Origin: Blastobasis lacticolella
Taxonomy: Eukaryota > Arthropoda > Insecta > Lepidoptera > Blastobasidae
DNA length: 64,000 nucleotides
Assembly: GCA_905147135.1 (NCBI GenBank)
Contig: LR990044.1
Span: 8,746,122 to 8,810,121 of the forward strand
Direction: 5' to 3'
The position numbers and the translations under genes are program-made. This document shows positions 33,969 to 45,524 of this stretch, piece by piece; the first letter of the stretch is position 1; the number at the start of each line of letters is the position of its first letter. The notes beneath the pieces were generated by a model. That model did no database searches. It was not told where the DNA came from and saw only the letters and a list, made by a program, of their open reading frames with translations.

Positions 33969-35279
33969 ATGTCTTCTCAAATCACAATGGGGACTATTGA
34001 AAAATTAGTAGGAAGAGAAAATTATCCAAGCTGGAAGTTTGCGGTAAGGAATTACCTCGAACACGAAGACCTTTGGCAAGAGGTAGAACCCGATCCAGGT
34101 TCAGGCTATGAATCGGATAGCAGGAAGAACACAAAAGCAAGATCGAAGATAATACTTCTGATAGATCCTGTGAATTATGTCCATGTACAGGAGGCAACTA
34201 CGGCAAAACAGGTTTGGGCAAAACTTGAAAACATTTTTGATGACTCCGGGCTCAGTAGAAAAGTTGGGTTACTGAGAGATCTGATCACAACTACTCTGGA
34301 CAACTGTGCAAGTATAGAGGAATACATTAATAAGGTAATGTCAACAGCTCATAAGTTACGCAATATACAATTTGTAGTAGGAGACGAATGGCTTGGTACA
34401 TTGCTGCTCGCTGGCCTCCCCGATTACTACAAACCGATGATTATGGCTTTGGAGAGCTCTGGTGTGGCTATTACTGCTGATTTTATTAAAACTAAATTAA
34501 TGCAAGAGGTCAAGGTATCAGATTCAGTCGCTTATTATGCTAAGTCATCATCATACAACAATAAAACTAATATGTCTAAGTTGCTTAAGAATCCACAAGA
34601 AAAAAGGAAGGGTCCACGGTGCTTTGTATGCAATAAATATGGCCACATTAGTAAAGATTGCTACTTCAAAGATAAAAAGAAGGGTAATGCAAACGCAGAT
34701 TATTCAAAGAATAATGCTTATTATGCTGCTTTTTCAGCTTCTACAGAATTGGATGAAAATAGCTGGTATATTGATTCTGGTGCATCTCAGCATATGTGCA
34801 GGGACAGTAAATGGCTCGAGAATGTCTCGCCATCTCCAATAAATCATATAAAGGTTGCAGACAACAAGACAGCTTCGGTAAAGGGCTGTGGAAGTGTGGA
34901 TTTGCAAATAAAGGACTCTGAAGGCATGTTGCAGAAAATACAGGTTAAGAATGTTTTATATGTACCCTCCTTAACCACCAATTTACTCTCTGTTAGTCAA
35001 ATGATACAAAATGGTTGTGAAGTGAAATTTGAGAAAGATGGTTGTCAAATTTATCAAAATAAGAAACATATTTTGACAGCTCTGCATCGCAATAACATGT
35101 ATTTGTTAAATATTGTTACTGAGGCACCGGCATTGCTATCAACAGTAGATCACAGTGATATAAACCTGTGGCATCAGCGGATGGGCCATCTAAATTTCAC
35201 TGATTTACAGAGGATAACTGAAAGTGCGATGGAGTCAAATTGTCTAAGGTTAGTTATAAAGTTTGTACAACTTGCTTAG
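33969..35279 (+). CDS. Copia gag-protease-integrase start (frame 1)
   Basis: 436 codons. Gag-like start (NYPSWKFAVRNYLEHEDLW), nucleocapsid knuckle CFVCNKYGHISKDC (218-231), aspartic protease WYIDSGASQHMC (active site DSG 269-271) and a gag-pre-integrase piece ending LWHQRMGHLN with His402 and His407 of the integrase HHCC finger. The paired cysteines (VCTTC) lie in the next frame, so a 1-nt indel near 35228-35240 separates them and this frame ends at TAG. The start Met is the first in frame after the LTR remnant. Confidence 0.9.
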   Translation: MSSQITMGTIEKLVGRENYPSWKFAVRNYLEHEDLWQEVEPDPGSGYESDSRKNTKARSKIILLIDPVNYVHVQEATTAKQVWAKLENIFDDSGLSRKVGLLRDLITTTLDNCASIEEYINKVMSTAHKLRNIQFVVGDEWLGTLLLAGLPDYYKPMIMALESSGVAITADFIKTKLMQEVKVSDSVAYYAKSSSYNNKTNMSKLLKNPQEKRKGPRCFVCNKYGHISKDCYFKDKKKGNANADYSKNNAYYAAFSASTELDENSWYIDSGASQHMCRDSKWLENVSPSPINHIKVADNKTASVKGCGSVDLQIKDSEGMLQKIQVKNVLYVPSLTTNLLSVSQMIQNGCEVKFEKDGCQIYQNKKHILTALHRNNMYLLNIVTEAPALLSTVDHSDINLWHQRMGHLNFTDLQRITESAMESNCLRLVIKFVQLA

Positions 35280-37879
35280 AAGGAAAAATGAGTAGACAAC
35301 CATTCAGAAATATTGGCACTAGAGCTAGTGAACCGCTTCAATTAATTCATTCGGATTTATGTGGTCCAATGGAAACTAATTCTATAGGAGGTGCTAAATA
35401 TTATGTCACTTTTATAGATGATTATAGTAGAAGAGTGTTTGTCTATTTTTTGAAATATAAATCTGAGACTTTAGAAAAGTTTAAGGTGTTCAAGAATTTG
35501 GTGGAAAATGAGACTAATAACAAAATAAAAGTATTACGTACAGACAACGGGAAGGAATATGTGAATAATGAATTTCTTTTATTTCTGAATAGATCTGGTA
35601 TTCAGCATCAAACTTCAAATCCCTACTCCCCTGAACAGAATGGTTTGGCGGAAAGAATGAACCGTACATTGGTGGAACGAGCGAAATGCCTTATTTTGAA
35701 TTCCCGATTGCAGAAATATTTTTGGGCTGAAGCGGTTTCTACGGCAGCTTATGTAGTAAACCGTTCACCGACAAAGGCTTTAAATTTCAAAACACCGTAC
35801 GAAATCTGGACAGGTAAGAAGCCAAATTTAAGCAATATGAGGATTTTCGGGTGCCATGCTATGGTTCATGTGCCTAAGGAAAAAAGACAAAAATGGGATT
35901 CAAAAGCAGTGAACATGATATTTGTTGGATACTGTGAGCACACTAAAGGGTACAGAATGTATGATTTAAACAGGAAGCAGATATATAATAGCAGAGATGT
36001 TGTCTTTCTAGAACATACAGTCAAGAATAATTGTGTGATAATGTCACTTACCACTTTACAGCAACAAGAAAATGATGCTGAATCTGATACCGAAACCGCA
36101 ACTAATATGACTTCGGAAGAAGAACAATTATTTGATGCAACCAGTGAAACGTCAATTGTCTCATGTGAATCAGATAGTGATCCAGAATATGTACCGAATA
36201 AAATTCAAGATTTTAAGCCACATAGCAACGTAACTTTAAGAGCAAGAAACATGAAACCTACTACATATTTTTGTCAAGAAGATAGTTCAGATAGCTCCGA
36301 GCAAGCTGCAGCATCCATGTTATTGAAGGAACCGGAGACCGTAGAAGAAGCTCTTTCTGGCCCGAAGGCAAAAGAGTGGAAAGATGCCATGAACTCTGAG
36401 TATGAGTCCCTCCTCCAGAATAATACATGGACGCTAGTATCTCTTCCAGAAAATAAAAGGGTCATTCCTTGTAAATGGGTTTTTAAGCTAAAAACAGATG
36501 CTAATGGTGAAGTTGTTCGTTATAAAGCAAGATTGGTCATAAAAGGCTATATTCAAAGAAAAGGATCTGAATACAATGAAATATTTGCTCCAGTCGTACG
36601 ACACACATCAATTAGATATTTACTTGCTGTGGCGGTTAAAAATAAATTATACATTGAACAAATGGATGCAGTAACTGCATTTCTGCAAGGCGACATAGAT
36701 ACAGAAATATATATGAGTCAACCACCAAGTTATGAACATGGAGACGAAGTATGCAGATTAAATAAGTCCATTTATGGTCTGAAGCAGGCCAGTCGCCAAT
36801 GGAATTTGAAGCTTACATCTGCATTAAAAGATTTGGGGATGAAGAGCACATCGGTGGATCCATGTGTGTACTACAAAATTGAAAATGGAAGCATTTTGTT
36901 TATACTCATCTATGTGGATGACTTGTTGATTTTTTATAATAATGTGCAAAAGGGTGAAGAAATAAAACACCAACTGAAGAGTAAATTTTATATGAAGATG
37001 CTTGGTCCTGTCAGTCATTTCATTGGTTGGAGAATAAAACAGAATATAACCAGAGACCAAATACAAATTGATCAAACTGCTTACATTGAAAAAGTTTTAC
37101 GGCGATTTAAAATGACTGAATGTAATCCTGTTTGTTCGCCGAGTGATCCCAATGCCAAATTAACTTGTACAGAAGAGAAAAATATAATTAAAAATGTTCC
37201 TTATCAAGAAGCTATTGGAAGTTTACTTTACTTGTCACAAGGCACAAGACCAGATATTTGTTTTATTGTAAACAGATTAAGCAGTTTCAACAATTATCCA
37301 GAATTGCTACACTGGTTAGCAATAAAAAGGGTGCTGAGATATTTAAAAGGAACGCAAGAATATAAATTGATATTCAATCATAATGAAGATGAAACAAGGG
37401 TGTTTGGCTACTGCGATTCTGATTGGGCTTCAGATGTTAACAGTCGGAGGTCTTGCTCTGGCTACACTTTTCTGTTTCAGGGTGCTACAATTTCATGGTG
37501 TTCCAAACGCCAAAATACTGTTGCATTGTCGACCATGGAGGCAAAATATATGGCATTAGCTACTGCTACTCAAGAAGCAATGTGGTTAAGAAACATGGAG
37601 TCGGAGCTGCATGAAGATCTCATGGATGCACCTACTGTCATGTATTGTGATAATCAAAGTGCTATTAAATTTGCAGGCATTGATTCATACTGTGCCCGCA
37701 GCAAACACATCGACATAAGATACCATTTTCTTCGGGAAAAAGTTGCCAATAAGGAAATAGAACTTAATTATGTTGGGACGCAGAATATGGTTGCCGATAT
37801 ACTTACCAAATCATTACCTCAGAAGAAGACTGATGATTGTTCCAAGGCTATGGGTTTGCAATTAAGAAGAGGATGTTGA
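35240..37879 (+). CDS. Copia integrase-reverse transcriptase-RNase H (frame 2)
   Basis: 879 codons counted from an internal Met; the true polyprotein continues from the frame before it. Integrase: CTTC, then D39 (HSDL), D102 (RTDNG) and E138 (GLAERMN) as the DD35E triad. RT: KWVFKLKTD, MDAVTAFLQGD and YVDD (558-561). RNase H: GYCDSDWASD, STMEAKYMAL and YCDNQSAIK. Near-identical LTR ends suggest a recent insertion; the frameshift separating it from gag makes it defective unless it is a sequencing error. Confidence 0.93.
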   Translation: MSKVSYKVCTTCLEGKMSRQPFRNIGTRASEPLQLIHSDLCGPMETNSIGGAKYYVTFIDDYSRRVFVYFLKYKSETLEKFKVFKNLVENETNNKIKVLRTDNGKEYVNNEFLLFLNRSGIQHQTSNPYSPEQNGLAERMNRTLVERAKCLILNSRLQKYFWAEAVSTAAYVVNRSPTKALNFKTPYEIWTGKKPNLSNMRIFGCHAMVHVPKEKRQKWDSKAVNMIFVGYCEHTKGYRMYDLNRKQIYNSRDVVFLEHTVKNNCVIMSLTTLQQQENDAESDTETATNMTSEEEQLFDATSETSIVSCESDSDPEYVPNKIQDFKPHSNVTLRARNMKPTTYFCQEDSSDSSEQAAASMLLKEPETVEEALSGPKAKEWKDAMNSEYESLLQNNTWTLVSLPENKRVIPCKWVFKLKTDANGEVVRYKARLVIKGYIQRKGSEYNEIFAPVVRHTSIRYLLAVAVKNKLYIEQMDAVTAFLQGDIDTEIYMSQPPSYEHGDEVCRLNKSIYGLKQASRQWNLKLTSALKDLGMKSTSVDPCVYYKIENGSILFILIYVDDLLIFYNNVQKGEEIKHQLKSKFYMKMLGPVSHFIGWRIKQNITRDQIQIDQTAYIEKVLRRFKMTECNPVCSPSDPNAKLTCTEEKNIIKNVPYQEAIGSLLYLSQGTRPDICFIVNRLSSFNNYPELLHWLAIKRVLRYLKGTQEYKLIFNHNEDETRVFGYCDSDWASDVNSRRSCSGYTFLFQGATISWCSKRQNTVALSTMEAKYMALATATQEAMWLRNMESELHEDLMDAPTVMYCDNQSAIKFAGIDSYCARSKHIDIRYHFLREKVANKEIELNYVGTQNMVADILTKSLPQKKTDDCSKAMGLQLRRGC

Positions 37880-38069
37880 AATTTACGTTTAATTGCAAGC
37901 AACACCAATGTTTTTTTTTTTTAATCGTCTATGATGTCGGGTCCATAAACTCTGTGCCTCCTCCCTTTTTTACCGAGTTGTCAATACATGCAGTCAACTA
38001 ATTTTGTGTTCCGTCTTTTATTTAAGTAAATACACCAAATTAGTGATAAATAATAATAAATATCCATCA
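37874..38069 (+). repeat. Copia 3' LTR (196 bp)
   Basis: Starts TGTTGAAATT after a purine tract and ends ATCA, followed by the CAGAT target duplication. Confidence 0.88.
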
Positions 38070-38084
38070 CAGATGACCTGGACG

Positions 38085-38250
38085 ACGGTGGCATCTTTCC
38101 ATCAGGTGTACCGTCAGTGTGCCTTCCTAGGCAATATAAAAAATAGAGCACATTTTTTAAGTCATCAAAGAACCTTCCCCTGTCGTGGAAGATCGAAAGG
38201 GAGGCCTTTGCCCTGCAGTGGGACAGAAATGGCGAAAAATAATAATAATA
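38085..38250 (+). repeat. LINE 3'-tail-like pieces
   Basis: 'ccatcaggtgtaccgtcagt' followed by 'cctgtcgtggaagatcgaaa' and 'ccctgcagtgggacagaaat' with an (AATA)n end. It resembles the 3' parts of RTE/CR1-type repeats. Confidence 0.5.
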
Positions 38251-39110
38251 ATAAAGAACAATACAAGAACGAATTTACTCTACTAATTTAATCTACTTTA
38301 TAAAGTCACAGCAATGGGTCATCATAGTTTGTCGTTGAGGTGGATCCGAATTCCTTTTTAATATGATTCATTGAAGTGTTTTGAAACCATTCGGTTTTGA
38401 AGATTCTGAATAATTATTATACGTCGAAAATCCAACTTTAATCCTCATATTCCCAAGCCCGAAAATTACGTTCGCATTAAATTTTTATCCTAATCACAAG
38501 TTTCAGCGGTAAGAAGGCTCGTTAGCTGGACTATAAGAAATTCTCAAAGGAGGCAATTAGGGTTGATAGAGGATTTAGGGGTAAGGTGCGGTCGCGGGGG
38601 GAGGAATTTCGGGTTTGGGAACAAGAGTCCCTGACCTTGGCCTCTTGCCAAATTACTTGAGAAGTGACCTCGAAGAAAGAGTTAGGTGCCTGCTATTGTT
38701 ATATAACAAAAACGTAATTTTTTTTGTATTTTATAGAGGTGTCCGTGATGGCTAGCCGTTTTCCTGCGGATTTCGCAAACTTAAATTCAAACACGGATAA
38801 TTATAACTTTTTCCGATCAAAAGTTGGGCGAATTAGCCATTGTCTCTCGAGTTGTAGTTAGGAGTATTATAAGTTTCCTTAGCATAATTGAATGTATTGT
38901 TTATTTTAATAACAGTGACAATACTTTTAAGAATAATCGACTACATATGTAAATACTCTATAAGTAAATAATTTAAATGTTCACTTTTCTATTGGCCATA
39001 TGACTTTAATGTAGGTACACACATATTAAGTGTTATTTTTATTTGTTAATTTATTTTGCTCATATGAATGGATATTGTGTCAATTTTCTGCATTGGTTTA
39101 ATTTGTGTAA
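38251..39110. other. Unassigned gap
   Basis: No gene or recognised repeat. Confidence 0.35.
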
Positions 39111-39414
39111 AGCGTCGGTGGCCGAGCGGTTAAGATATCCGACTCGTAAGCGAGAGGTATCAGGATCGAATCCCACTGCGGCCATGTACCAATGACTCTT
39201 TTCTGAGTTATGTACATTAGTTGAATACCAACCGATGTTCTTACGGTCGGGGAAAACATCGTAATAAAACCTGCACATTCAGGCGACTGAATGATGAACC
39301 ACTATAGCAGGTACCACTGTAATTACCTGTTCTGCAAAATTCTGGATCATGGTTAAGGCTTCGGGCCCTCGTGCGCGAGAGCACAACCGGGACATTAACG
39401 CCAAGATGATGATA
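39111..39414 (+). mobile_element. tRNA-derived SINE family A, full length
   Basis: Head 'agcgtcggtggccgagcgg', B box 'ggatcgaatcccac', body 'cacattcaggcgactgaat' and end 'gacattaacgccaagatgat'. Confidence 0.85.
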
Positions 39415-42175
39415 ATTTGTGTTAAATATATATTGTATCCATGGGCTTTTGTAGCCTGAAAATAAATTATTAAATAAATAAGTAATAATTTACAAAGACA
39501 ATGTATTCTAAGAAGATTAATTCTAAATTTTAACTAAGAGTATAAGCTTTTACTCCCAACAAGACGACACCAAAGGCTGAGTTATTCCTTACACTGATAA
39601 ATGAATGAAGATTTTAAAGATAAAGAGTAATGTCTGATCGTAATAAAAGCAAAACAACTACTATACTATAGTGCGTTGTGGGAACCGCACCTGCCGACGT
39701 GATAAATAACTTAACAGGGTGTAAGGTAATACGCAACCAGCTATTAAAAGACAGGGCTCTTGGTACTTTGGTCCAACCTTTGTCTTTTTCTAAAATTTTA
39801 CTACTAGGGGGCGTCTACTCTCTAGTGCTCAAAGCCTTGCCGAAAATACGGGCGGTATTGTGCTGCTATAAAGTCCGACACATGCTTACGTATGTGTAAT
39901 CCATTTTCGTGAATTACCGTTATTATTTTTAGACAATTCGCATAACCGGTTTTTACCTCACCTCGTGTTCTTATTTGACCTACCTAGAATAAGCAGTTTA
40001 ACAAAATAACGAATTTATTTCTCTAAATCGTAGCAACAATAATTTGAAAATATTTCGACCGACGTAATTTTATCGAATGAAATTCATTCAATAGAATCAT
40101 GTTTTGGCGACTTGGACAAGGGTTCGTAAAATATGTCTACTTGCCTATCGACATCTATGTATCTGGCTCCACAAGATACCAACTTCACGTTACTATGAGA
40201 GCTTCACAGTGCGCGCGAACGCACAGGGTTCCATCTGACATTACTTGGGTGGTGGTCGACACTATGCATCCGTCAAAGTTTACGGATTTGACCAATCATA
40301 GAGCCTAGTATTGAACACAGTGCGTTCAAAAGAAAAGAGCTGCTTCGTGAATACATTGTACCCATAGGCGTAGGGGGGGGGGGGGGGGCACCCCAGAATG
40401 GTCTGGTGCCCACCAGGATGGGGTGCTTACTGTCTGTACATTGGCGATTGTCTCGGCTTCATCGGCCACCTCAGGGGCTGGCCCCCCTAGAAAATAGCCC
40501 TAGATACGCTAATGATTGTACCTAACTCTATTTTACGATAAGTACGCCCGTGTAAATAAAAATTTTGAAGTAGCCTCTTATCGTCTGTCAAGTATATATA
40601 ACGTATTACCAACGTGTAGCTTGTGCTATAGATGCAACGATAACATACTTATATAGTTTCTCTAGTATCGATTACACAAGTTTTGCTTTAGTCTGAGCAC
40701 AAAATACTATTGGAGCGTTGTTGAGGTGTCTAAGAATATGTTTATCATTATTATTCATTTATACGTAGTTTCGGACTATGAGCGTAGATACGATAGAGCG
40801 TAGATCAATAAGGCATATGTGTTACCGTCCCCGTGTGAAATATTGCTACGAATAGCTAACCAGTTTCGGAATTGTAATCTGTCTAGACTGACTCGTCTTA
40901 TTTTATGAACAAACAATACCCAAAATCACAACTTTCTGTATCAATCACGCTACGTACACTACGTATATATTACTAAAATTATATAAGAATACTTAAATTG
41001 TACAAGATAGTGCTACAAATTATGCAGTTAAATACATAATTTCCATAACCAAATAAGACAAGTCAGTCTGGACAGATTTTACTTTATCTCGAGGCTCAGG
41101 TGAAATAATGAGGCCCCGTTTAAATTGTATGGAGAGAACTAATAACAAACTCCGTTTGTCTGTCCGTTGATAACGCCTCCGCATAACGGCTGCGGCTGAA
41201 GTTTAATCAGAACCCGTACAAGTTTTATTGGGTGAAAAAAAACTGCCAGAATACCTCGCTGTGGGGAATATTGGTCCGCAATTACGTAAGGTAACACTTG
41301 GTTTTGGAGGTATGTTATTGGAGCGAAATAGGTTGGGTAACTCTATTTCTACATACGGGCGCTTTTGTAATTTGAAACGTGACGATAATATCGTCACATA
41401 TCTAATGATAAAAGCGCCCATACACACGCACGCCCGTTTCCCATAGCGCTAGACAGACTCTCGATAGTCTCTGCCACAAGCAACGATCCTGACACATCTA
41501 TATTACATATTCCACATTCATCTAATAATATATTCCCGTACATTTAAGGCTGACTTTCCCTTTTTGGAGAACCCTGTTCCTACGTCCACATCACAATACA
41601 GATTTGAGATAACATTCCCTCTAATAAAGTGCGCAGCGTGGGATACGGTAAATGGCGGGAAATAAACTAGCAACGGCGCCTTCACGTTCTGTGGTTAGTA
41701 GGTTAATACAATTTAAGTAGGTCGGTGGTTCGTTTTCGTGATAGAAAATTCATTTGAGTAGGTAGTACCTACTGAGTCAATAAACACCAGCGTGTGGGTA
41801 TGAGTGAGGGCAGATATATTATTATAACCACACATCTAGGAGAAACACAAACTTATTCACTTTGTACAAATAAAACGTTGATTTTATTTCGGATTGTAGA
41901 GTTTGAATAATATTATTATTTTATTGATTTGACATTGATTTATTTTAATTTTAATTGTATTATGTGTAGGTATGTCATCAAGGTTGTTATGATTATTTTA
42001 ACTGTATTAGACATTTGACATTATTAGTGTGTATTTGGATATTGTGTTCATGTTTTTCTATATTTGTAAATTTGTACGCCGAATGGCAGGTCACAGTTGT
42101 ACAATTAATAACATCGTTTTACCTGTGTTACCACAAATACAATAAAATTTTTGAAATTGAAATGGAACCCCAGTG
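39415..42175. other. Gap without recognised gene
   Basis: Contains a poly-G tract at 40373-40388 inside a 'cataggcgta' ... 'tagatacgctaatg' repeat-like segment, and a short palindrome near 41350-41414 ('gggcgcttttg' with 'aaaagcgccc'). Open frames here are short and without motifs. Confidence 0.4.
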
Positions 42176-42392
42176 CAGCAGCCGATCAATGACTCTTTTC
42201 CGAGTTATGTACATTTGTGAATGAACCTACACATTCAGTTGATTGAATGTGTAACCATGATCCCATCTGGTCCGCTTTCCCTGATAATAGGGTTACGGAA
42301 GTCGATGGCAGTCGCTCCACTGAATAACCTGATCTGCCAAATCCTGAATCATAATGAAGGGGGACCCCGGAACCTCGTACGTGATTCATCAT
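42176..42392 (+). mobile_element. tRNA-derived SINE family A, 5' truncated
   Basis: Lacks the tRNA head; the body 'tgaatgtgtaaccatgatcc' and 'cagtcgctccactg' is clear. Confidence 0.75.
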
Positions 42393-43429
42393 ATTAATAA
42401 CAGTTCAATACCAAAATATTCTAAGATCGCAATGCCTACTAAAATAATAGTAGCAAACTTACTGTAGCGTGAGCACCATAAAGAATTTAAGTACAGGCGC
42501 GAACGTTTCAGGGAAAAAACGTAACAAATCTCGATTTTCACACCGAGAACAAACACGAAGACAATATTGAGGAAGATAACGTCTAATATTTCACGTGGAT
42601 TCATTTTGAAAAGATCTTATCCAATCACTTTGGATAATGTTGGCTGCGATAATTTGCTAAGGGAAAGAGAGTAAAAAGAAATGGCCTGCTATTAAACGCC
42701 TGGGTATTTGATATTGTGAAAAATTGGGGCCCGAAATGGTATTAGGTATGCCTTAATTAAATTGCTCTTTTCCCGCACTTAGGAAGTTTATTAACGGTAA
42801 AGCTACTTTAAATAACCAACCAAGGTACTAATAGATTTTTATTCACGATATTGGTGTTTCCAATAAAAGCTCGATCGGCGAGTACTTTCTATCTAGACAA
42901 CTTTTGAGCAACTTTATCATAACTTCTGGGTCAGTTGAAAAACTGAATTAAGCAAAAGTTGTAGAGCATTTTATGTAGATTACCTTAGTGTAAGAGCATT
43001 TTTGCTATAGGTTGCCGTTTTCGAGTTATTATAACAAAACTGGAACAAGTCTAAAATTTTGAGGATTTTGGCTCTCGGCTTCTCGAGGTCGAAAACTTAA
43101 GTTACACCCCCCATACTATTCCCAAACAAACTCCCAAAATTTCATTAAAATCGGAATTATGTCCAGGTGGGGGGCCTCCTAATTTTTACCTGCCGATCGG
43201 GCTATAAAGGGATTTTAGAATACCGAAATAACCCGTAGTTTCGGCTTGGGACTGAAATCATATTTTTTTAATAATAATAATAATCGTGGACAAATTCACA
43301 CCGCGCCATCTAATCCCAAACTAAGCAAAGCTTGTACTATGGCCAGATAACTGATATACTACAAATACATAGGTACCGTAACAGAAATAACTTTTAACAT
43401 TTCAATTTCTAAGGGCGTAAACCACTGAG
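42393..43429. other. Gap with probable dispersed repeats
   Basis: No gene. The region 42860-43220 has the look of a moderately old repeat but I cannot name it. At 43275-43375 lies the 'gcgccatctaatcccaaa' repeat shared with 15555 and 17925. Confidence 0.4.
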
Positions 43430-43640
43430 GTCGTCAAAATGTTTGTATATTTATGAGATTGTGCGTTTGTTGTTGGGGTAAATCTCCGAATCCACCGAAC
43501 TCCGAACCGATTTTGAAATTTCTATTACTAATAAGAAGCTACATTATTCCCGAGTAACCTAAGCTACTTTTTATCTTAAAAAAGTAATAATGTTCCGCGG
43601 GATAGTTGAATGTTTACAGAATTCCGCGGGGGACTGCTAG
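43430..43640 (+). mobile_element. Helitron-like 3' end
   Basis: 'ccgattttgaaatttctatt' and 'ccgcgggggactg' followed by CTAG then T, the terminal form of Helitrons. Only this 3' part is recognisable. Confidence 0.5.
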
Positions 43641-43644
43641 TATT

Positions 43645-43885
43645 TTTTTCAGATAGGCTTTAGACCGCCATCTCACCTTGGTAAATGATGATGCAGCCGA
43701 AGATGGAGCATGCCTGTCTAGGAATAGCCGATTCACTCTAGTTCAGGTTAGGTATAATGATCAGGGAACGTGTTCCATTCTTTAATCGTACACATTAAAA
43801 AGATTGAATCAAAGTGGCTCGTGCGGATAATGCTTTAAGATCCATGACAAAAGGATGAAGCATTCGCCCGGATCGCGTTTCCTAT
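43645..43885 (-). pseudogene. LINE reverse transcriptase C-terminal fragment
   Basis: Close relative of the fragment at 512-850 ('gatgatgcagccgaagatgg', 'gaacgtgttccattctttaa'), with further decay. A (TCTA)n run follows at 43893-43912. Confidence 0.55.
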
Positions 43886-45292
43886 CTATCTCCTAATCTA
43901 TCTATCTATCTATGATTGTAAGCAGTCAAACGAAGTGTTTAGCTATTTACTACAGAGTACACGGCTTCCTAGTCCAGGTAAGGCTTCAGTCTAGACTTCT
44001 ATATTATTCATGCTAGCAGTCTGCCAGGCAAAACCTTAACTTCGAAACATCCATTCGCTTCTTTGTTGAAGTTCGATGCATCTGCGAGATGAAAATAGAT
44101 AGGTCGCAGGTGAAATAGACAGAGCGTAACTTTTTTCTTTGAAAATGGATGTTTTAGGAATTATGCAGCTATGAAAATTTATGATTGAATAAATATTGAT
44201 GTGTTGTGTCATGGACAATTGCGGAAGCCTTTCAACCTTACTACTTAGGCGCTTTGAGGCGCCGTTTAAGGTCTTCTATTGGTCGGGAGACGCCCGTCGT
44301 ACGACCATGGTCGCACGACCGTTGTTAATTAGGACAGCGCCGTATAATAGCAACATTTACTAAAAATAATCAAACATTGAAAGCTAATCTATAAAAGTCT
44401 GCTTCCGTCAGTTACCGTCCAATTAGCTACGCAATCACTGCATTTCCCACTTCAAATTAATTCTTAATCTGTATTAATTCAGCTTTAATGGCCGCGCACG
44501 CAACACGCACATTCCATTTTCATATCGAAACTCGACACAATGTCTCCATTAAGCTCTGAAACTGGATTAAATGTTAATTAAAACTTCACAAAACAGCGCC
44601 TGGACTATTATTGCTCGTGGTTCTCGTTGACCTCCCCTGCCCCCCTCAAGTGGAAGACCACATGGCCCCCGCGGGGGTCGTGACAGACACCCAACCACTC
44701 ACCAAATTCAGGACTACCAACACTTTAGCCCTAAAGCGGCACGTAAACTCTCCCACGTTCATTGTAATAAATCCTTTATCTAAACGGTTTAGAGTCAAAT
44801 TTTGCTTGGAAATTGCTCTAGAGTCAGATTACAAATTAAATAGGTGAGTAATTAGAAGGTTTGCGAGATGGGGACCTTCGTTGTGCGATTGAATAAATAT
44901 TTTAGAGGAGTAATTATAATTTTCTTATTAACATTTAAGCTGGAGATGCTGATTTAATATTTACGTGTGCCTCTTATGATTACATAGATAAATTGCAACC
45001 ATAATAAATTCATCTCGGCATCGATATCACGTTTATGCTCTCGAAAGCTCGGGCTCCGTTTACAAGATCCAGGGACTCCATTTTCGAATCACTCGTCTTG
45101 ATTCGAACGGTTTTCAATTAAGATTTTCGGTATAAAAGCTTAAATATTTTGTAATCACATTGGCTACACCGAAAAAGTACGGTTCAAAATAGGGAAAAAC
45201 AGCATCATGCATCAAAATATCGAATTTTGCATGCTGAAAATCAAAATTGAAAGCCGTTCGTATCGAAGAGAGCGATTCAAAAATAGGGCCCA
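43886..45292. other. Unassigned gap
   Basis: No supported gene, RNA or repeat. Confidence 0.35.
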
Positions 45293-45524
45293 CGGATTTG
45301 GTAACTATACAGTGGAGCGACTGCCATCTGATCTTCGTGACCCTTTACACAGAAGAACATGACCAGATTGGATCACGGTTACACATTCAGTCGCCTGAAT
45401 GTGTAGGTTTCGCACGATGTTTTCTCTTACTCAGTTAGCGTCCAACTAATAATACGTTATTACGTATATAGCCGTACTGGGGATCAAACTCGGTACCTCT
45501 CGTTTACGAGGCTCACCATATTAC
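45293..45524 (-). mobile_element. tRNA-derived SINE family A
   Basis: Reverse copy: 'cagtggagcgactgccatct', 'cacattcagtcgcctgaatg' and a decayed tRNA-like head 'ggatcaaactcggtacctct'. Confidence 0.75.

Larger units (their letters stand above)
33883..38069 (+). mobile_element. Ty1/copia LTR retrotransposon with truncated 5' LTR
   Basis: The 5-bp duplication CAGAT flanks it exactly (33878-33882 and 38070-38074). The 3' LTR is 37874-38069 (196 bp, TG...CA) and follows the purine tract 'aagaagagga'. The left end holds only the first 75 bp of the LTR (33883-33957), then the gag start within 12 bp. The rest of the 5' LTR, the primer-binding site and the leader are missing. The two LTR stretches are identical apart from 11 versus 12 Ts. 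The coding region has one frameshift near 35228-35280. Confidence 0.93.

Noticed and set aside
33883..38069. An endogenous virus
   Set aside because: Domain order (integrase before RT), gag type and LTR structure are those of a Ty1/copia retrotransposon; no envelope gene.
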